Assembly (NCBI GenBank): GCA_029990175.1
Contig: JARKIP010000005.1
Span: 30,885,501-30,949,500 of the forward strand
DNA: 64,000 nucleotides
Direction: 5' to 3'
DNA from: Petunia secreta
Lineage: Eukaryota > Streptophyta > Magnoliopsida > Solanales > Solanaceae
This document shows, one piece after another, positions 59,113 through 64,000 of this stretch (the stretch's first letter is position 1; each line of letters starts with the position of its first letter). Made by a program: the position numbers and the translations under genes. The notes beneath the pieces are model-generated. The model did no database searches. It worked only from the letters and a program-made list of their open reading frames with translations, and was not told the DNA's origin.

Positions 59113-62100
59113 GATGTTCCATTCCTAAGGCCACGGAGAAACATTGCACCTCTTGAGCAAGTTGATGAAGCTCAAGAAGGGGAGGGCCTCGGACTTGATG
59201 ATGATTACTTTGATGTCCGCTATCCAAATAGGAGGGCGATGAATGGAGGCCGAGGTATAGATAGAGGTCGTGGTCGAGGTCGAGGACCACCAAGAGCATA
59301 TATGGGAAGGAATTTGGGAAGGGAATATGAGGACATTGATGACAACTATGGGGTTCAACCGGAACAACACCGTGGGGGTCGTGACACTAATCTCAATAGT
59401 GTCAAGATCACTATCCCTCCTTTCAAGGGGACTAGTGATCCGGAAGCGTTTCTTGAATGGAAGGTCCAACTAGAGCGGGTCTTTGACACAAATGATATGA
59501 CCGAGGAGAAGAAGGCCACCTATGCTATATCATCATTTGAGTCTTATGCATCTACATGGTGGGAGTCCATGAAGCGATCAAGGAGGCGACTTGGGTTGCG
59601 GATGAACATTACTTGGGAAGAGTTGAAAGAAATAATGAACAACAAATATGTGACTCCCAAGTATCGACAAGAGCAACTCAAAAGGCTCTATGAATTAAAA
59701 CAAGGTTACAAGCCCGTTGATGAATATTTCAACGACTTTGAGAAAATTCGGATGGCTCTAGATATGGAAACGGAAGATGAGGAACAAGCTATCATCCGTT
59801 TCAAAAGTGGCTTGAGTAAGGAGATTGCATCCCAATTGAGACTTCACATCTTTCACTCCTTACAAGATGTTTGTGATGCCGCGGTTGAAGCCGAGAAATG
59901 GCTCAAAGAAGAAAAGGCTCCTCGCTATAGGAGTACTACCACTACCACTCCTTCAACTCGCACCAAAGAATGGAAGAGCCCATATGCTAGTGGGGCAAGT
60001 GGGAGTCGAGATGTAAAGAAGCCTTTTGAGAAGGCTACCCCGAAGAGCGACCACAAAGAGGTTGGAGGTACTTCTAAAACTACTTTAAATACTCCTTCTT
60101 CTTCTTCCTTCCAATGCCATAAATGCAAGGGATATGGCCACTTTGCCAAAGAGTGCCCTACCCGGAAAACAATGATTGTAATGGATGATGGGTTGGTCTA
60201 TGAGGGGGAAAGTGAGCCCGAGGGAGATGATGAGGAGGAGAGTGAGGAAGTTGAGGGAGAGGGTGAAGAGAGAGCGACGGAGGGGGATGATCCTAATATG
60301 TTCCTTGTGGTACGCTGCATTTTGGGAACTATGTTGAGTGAGGAGAGGGAAGATGAGCAAAGGGAGAACTTGTTCCATGCCCGTTGTAGAGTGAGGGGGC
60401 AAGTTTGTTCCATGATTATTGACTCGGGTAGTTGTGCAAATGTGGTGAGCCAATCTTTGGTCTCCCAATTGAAGTTGACTACCATTAAACACCCGAACCC
60501 CTACCGTTTGCAATGGCTAAGTGAGTGTGGGGAATTGAGGGTAGTGAAGCAAGTCTTGGTTAGGTTCAAGATTGGGAACTATCAAGATGAACACATGTTT
60601 GACGTGGTGCCAATGCAAGCTTGCCATCTTTTGTTTGGAAGGCCTTGGCAATACAACAAACAAGTGGTTCATGATGGCCGGCCCAACACTTACACGGTGA
60701 AACATGAGGGAAAAAGGTTTGTGCTTACACCTTTGACCCCGAAGCAAGTAAGTGAAGACTATCGGCGCATGAAAGAGCTGCGGGAAGCGGCTAAGGCCAA
60801 GTCCCCGATTGTGACCAAATCTTTGGCCGAGACTCCACCATCTTCCACCGGTCGCATGTGTGCCATGATGCAACCGGGTGAGGTTTTGAGAGGTAATGAT
60901 GGCACCAAGATGCTCATATGCCTAGTGCACAAAGGTATGGTTTTAAATTCCGAAAGTGATTATTTATCTAACCCTAACCCTTTGCCTAGTGCCGTTGACA
61001 ATGTCTTGAAGGTCTACGAGGACATGTTTCCGGAAGAGATGCCGGATGGACTACCTCCCTTGAGAGGTATTGAACATCAAATTGATTTTGTCCCGGGATC
61101 TCAAATCCCCAACAAGCCGGCATATAGAAGCAATCCCGAGGACACAAGGGAGTTGCAACAACAAATTGATGAATTGCTTACAAAAGGCTTGGTGAGGGAA
61201 AGCTTGAGTCCTTGTGCCGTGCCCGTGATCCTCGTTCCAAAAAAAGATGGCACTTGGAGGATGTGTGTGGATTGTCGAGCGGTCAACAAGATCACGGTAA
61301 AGTATCGACATCCCATACCTCGATTGGATGACATGTTGGATGAGCTTAGTGGTTCTAGTGTCTTTTCAAAAATAGACCTTAGGTCCGGCTACCACCAAAT
61401 CCGGATGAAACCGGGTGATGAGTGGAAAACCGCATTCAAGACTAAATTTGGTCTATATGAATGGTTGGTGATGCCCTTCGGCCTCTCCAACGCACCTAGC
61501 ACTTTCATGAGATTAATGAACCACGTGCTTAAGCCATTTATCAACAAATTCGTGGTCGTCTACTTTGATGACATATTGATTTATAGCAAGTCAATAGACG
61601 ACCATGTGGGCCACTTGAGTCAAGTGCTTGAAGTGCTACGAGCCGAAAAGCTCTATGCCAACTTTAAGAAGTGTGCCTTTTGTGTTGAAAAGGTTGTCTT
61701 TTTGGGCTTTGTTGTTAGTGCCAATGGTGTGGAAGTTGATGAGTCCAAAGTTGAAGCCATTAGAGATTGGCCTACTCCTACCACCGTTTCTCATGTGAGG
61801 AGTTTCCATGGCCTTGCTAGTTTCTATCGGCGCTTTGTTAGAGACTTTAGCACCATTGCCGCACCACTCACCGAGTTGGTGAAGAAAGATAAACCCTTTG
61901 TGTGGGGAGAGTCTCAAGAGAGAGCTTTCCAAGAATTGAAAGGTAGGTTGAGTACCGCCCCCTTGCTACAATTGCCCGACTTCGGGAAGGCTTTTGAGGT
62001 TGAATGTGATGCCTCGGGGGTGGGAATTGGGGGTGTTCTCATGCAAGAAGGGAAGCCCGTTGCCTACTTTAGTGAGAAGTTGAAGGGCGCAACCTTGAAT

Positions 62101-63634
62101 TACTCCACGTATGACAAGGAGTTGTATGCCCTCGTGAGAGCCTTAGCCCATTGGCAACACTATCTGTGGCCTCGGGAATTTGTGATCAAGAGTGACCATG
62201 AGTCACTCAAGCATCTAAGAGGTCAAGAAAAGTTGAACAAGAGACATGCCAAGTGGGTGGAGTTCATTGAGTCCTTTCCTTATGTAATCCATTACAAAAG
62301 GGGTAAGGACAATATTGTGGCCGATGCGCTTTCAAGAAAATTCGCTCTTGCCACCACTCTCGCTTCTAGACTTGTGGGTTTTGAGAGTATCAAGTCATTG
62401 TACGCTCATGACCCAAAGCTCAAGAGCATTTATGATGCTCTAGTGAGTGGGGAAAGGGTGGAGAAATACCAATGGGTAGATGGCTACATTTTCAAGCATG
62501 GGCGAGTGTGTGTTCCCGAGTCCTCTTGGAGAGATGTGCTAGTGCAAGAAGCACATTGCGGGGGCTTGATGGGTCACTTTGGGGTGGGTAAGACTATGGC
62601 CATACTTAAAGAGCAATTCCATTGGCCAAAAATGAGGCCTCTTGTGGAGCGATTTTGCAATGCTTGCTTGGATTGCAAGAGGGCCAAGTCTAGATCCAAC
62701 AATCAAGGCCTATACACTCCTTTACCCATTCCTACTAGTCCGTGGGTTGATCTTTCTATGGATTTTGTTATGGCTTTACCCCGGACTAAAGGAGGACACG
62801 ATAGCATTTTTGTTGTCGTTGACCGTTTCTCCAAAATGGCTCACTTCATTCCGTGCAAAAAGACTAATGATGCCCAACATGTAACTTCCTTGTTTATTGA
62901 TCATGTCTTGAAATTGCATGGGGTGCCTCGCACCATTGTTAGTGATAGGGACTCCAAGTTCCTTAGCCATTTTTAGAAGTATTTGTGGGGTGCTCTTGGC
63001 ACCAAGTTGCTCTTCTCCACGTCCCACCACCCTCAAACCGATGGACAAACCGAGGTGGTGAACCGGACTTTGGGAGCTCTACTTCGAGCTATGACCAAAG
63101 GAAAGGCCGGGACTTGGATTGATAAGCTACCACTCATGGAGTTTGCATATAACCGCACTTTACATCGCATGATTGGTATGACTCCATTTGAGTGTGTTTA
63201 TGGTTTTAACCCATTGATTCCTCTTGATCTTACCCCTTTGCCAAGGGATATGGTTGTTGATTTTGAAGGAAAAGCTCGGGACAAAGCATTGCTTGAACTT
63301 CATGCCAAGGCGCGGAAGGCTTTGGAGGAGGCCTATGAGAAGATAGCAACCAAGAAAAACAAAGGAAGAAAGGAGGTGGACTTCAAGAAGGGCGATTGGG
63401 TATGGGTGCACTTCCGCAAGGAACGATTTCCCAACCAAAGGAAGGGGAAGTTGGCACCAAGGGGCGATGGACCATTCCAAGTGTTGTCTAAGATCAACAA
63501 CAATGCATACGTGATAGATTTGCCCGGTGAGTATAATGTGTCGACTACTTTCAATGTTAGTGACTTGACTTCTTTTGATGTAGGTAATGATACCTTGGAG
63601 GAGGACGCCTTAATTTCGAGGACGAAATCTTCTC

Positions 63635-63647
63635 AAGAAGGGGAGGA
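63635..63647 (+). promoter_or_regulatory. RE12 polypurine tract
   Basis: AAGAAGGGGAGGA directly before the 3' LTR, inside the pol frame (coding QEGED). The TTTCGAGGACGAAA inverted repeat lies 8-20 bases upstream. Confidence 0.9.
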
Positions 63648-64000
63648 TGATGCAACCCAAATTGCATCGAGACCATTCACTCGAAGTCAAGCCAAGGATA
63701 TACAAGACGCTCACCTACACATGGTTTGGAGAGGCGTGGATGATACGAGCTCGGGGGAGGACTCAAAGACAATGCATTGGAGCTCAATCCATGTGGAAAC
63801 AGGGCAGGAAACAGTGCAAGAAGCAGGGGAGCAAAACAGGGCAAAAACAGGGGAAGTCTGCTGAGCTTACTGCCTAACGCTGGAATTTTGTTCTTCGCGA
63901 TCGCGTGCATCACCTTCGCGATCGCGAAGAGTCCTCTTTTGCTCTTCGCCTTCGCGCTCTGTCTCGCGCGATCGCGCGCCTCAGTATTAAGTTCTCCACG
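63648..64000 (+). repeat. RE12 3' LTR, first 353 bp
   Basis: Starts TGATGCAACCCAAATTGC as the 5' LTR. It includes U3 palindromes from about 63893. Cut by the window end before the TATA box. Few differences from 56785-57137 are visible (for example CACATGG for CACTTGG). Confidence 0.93.

Larger units (their letters stand above)
58837..63864 (+). pseudogene. RE12 gag-pol with one nonsense codon in the integrase core
   Basis: The ATG at 58837 follows TGTAGGTAC. The frame spans 1675 codons to a TGA at 63862-63864, with a single TAG at codon 1380 (62974-62976). RE7 has TGG (Trp) there. Domains: gag N-terminus with two hairpin-coded repeats; RGRGRGRGPP (about 137-152); capsid-like domain (about 190-355); zinc knuckle from Cys427; retropepsin Asp529; RT with Tyr-Phe-Asp-Asp at 909-912; RNase H with Asp1058; integrase zinc finger from His1240; integrase catalytic residues Asp1309, Asp1370 and Glu1406; GPF module near 1544; TRSQAK tail. 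The stop separates the second Asp from the Glu, so the truncated product has gag, protease, RT and RNase H but no working integrase. The last 72 or so codons are in the 3' LTR. Confidence 0.92.
56785..64000 (+). mobile_element. RE12: autonomous-type CRM-like element, complete to mid 3' LTR
   Basis: Left TSD AGCAC (56780-56784); the right copy is outside the window. 5' LTR 56785-57535, PBS, leader, gag-pol with one stop codon, PPT 63635-63647 and the first 353 bp of the 3' LTR. It interrupts the RNase H region of RE0. LTRs nearly match RE3. Confidence 0.95.

Overview
The window is plant nuclear DNA made almost wholly of nested Ty3/gypsy LTR retrotransposons. I see no host gene, tRNA, rRNA, satellite array or bacterial feature. 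The evidence is 5-bp target-site duplications (TSDs), long terminal repeats of about 730-890 bp that start TGAT and end ATCA, primer-binding sites matching the 3' end of plant initiator tRNA-Met (TGGTATCAGAGC), an AAGAAGGGGAGGA polypurine tract (PPT), and gag-pol reading frames. LTR ends of the TGATG...CATCA type, a pol frame that runs into the 3' LTR and ends with a TRSQAK-type tail, and the gag/protease style all point to the CRM (centromeric retrotransposon) clade of chromoviruses. The locus may therefore be centromeric or pericentromeric in a flowering plant; the species cannot be told.

I number thirteen elements RE0-RE12. RE0 (+), an autonomous gag-pol element, is the host of everything else. 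Its 5' leader holds RE3 (-), RE4 (+) and the deletion remnant RE10 (-). Its gag holds RE11 (+) and its RNase H region holds RE12 (+). RE3 is itself hit in pol by RE2 (+), which is hit by RE1 (+). RE4 (9864-46215 including guests) holds RE5 (+), RE6 (+), RE7 (-, which holds RE8 -) and, in its 3' LTR, RE9 (+). Nesting reaches four levels. TSDs visible on both sides are CCCAT (RE4), TGGAA (RE5), ATGTG (RE6), GGGTT (RE7), CTTAG (RE8), TAGCA (RE9) and ATGAT (RE11).

Two functional kinds are mixed. RE0, RE3, RE7 and RE12 encode gag-protease-RT-RNase H-integrase. RE7 is an intact frame once RE8 is discounted; RE12 has one stop in the integrase core. RE1, RE2, RE4, RE5, RE6, RE8, RE9, RE10 and RE11 are non-autonomous: RT, RNase H and the integrase core are replaced by a long conserved open reading frame of unknown function (called the X region here). 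They fall into three designs: complete gag-protease plus X plus an integrase tail (RE4, and probably RE1/RE2); a gag N-terminus stub with (RE9) or without (RE5) protease plus X; and an acidic disordered head plus a protease-like domain without its catalytic Asp plus X (RE6, RE8, RE11). They would need proteins from elements such as RE7.

The most notable observations are: (1) an array of short hairpins at the start of gag with compensatory base changes, retained exactly where the gag-stub elements stop resembling gag; (2) palindrome arrays (GCGATCGC or AGGCGGACCGCCT type) present in both U3 and the leader of every element where both can be seen, with the motif type matching within an element; (3) RE9, which has two unrelated LTRs but one TSD; (4) a catalytically dead protease domain kept in three copies; and (5) the X protein itself. 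Paired LTRs differ by about one to six bases by eye, so the burst is recent.
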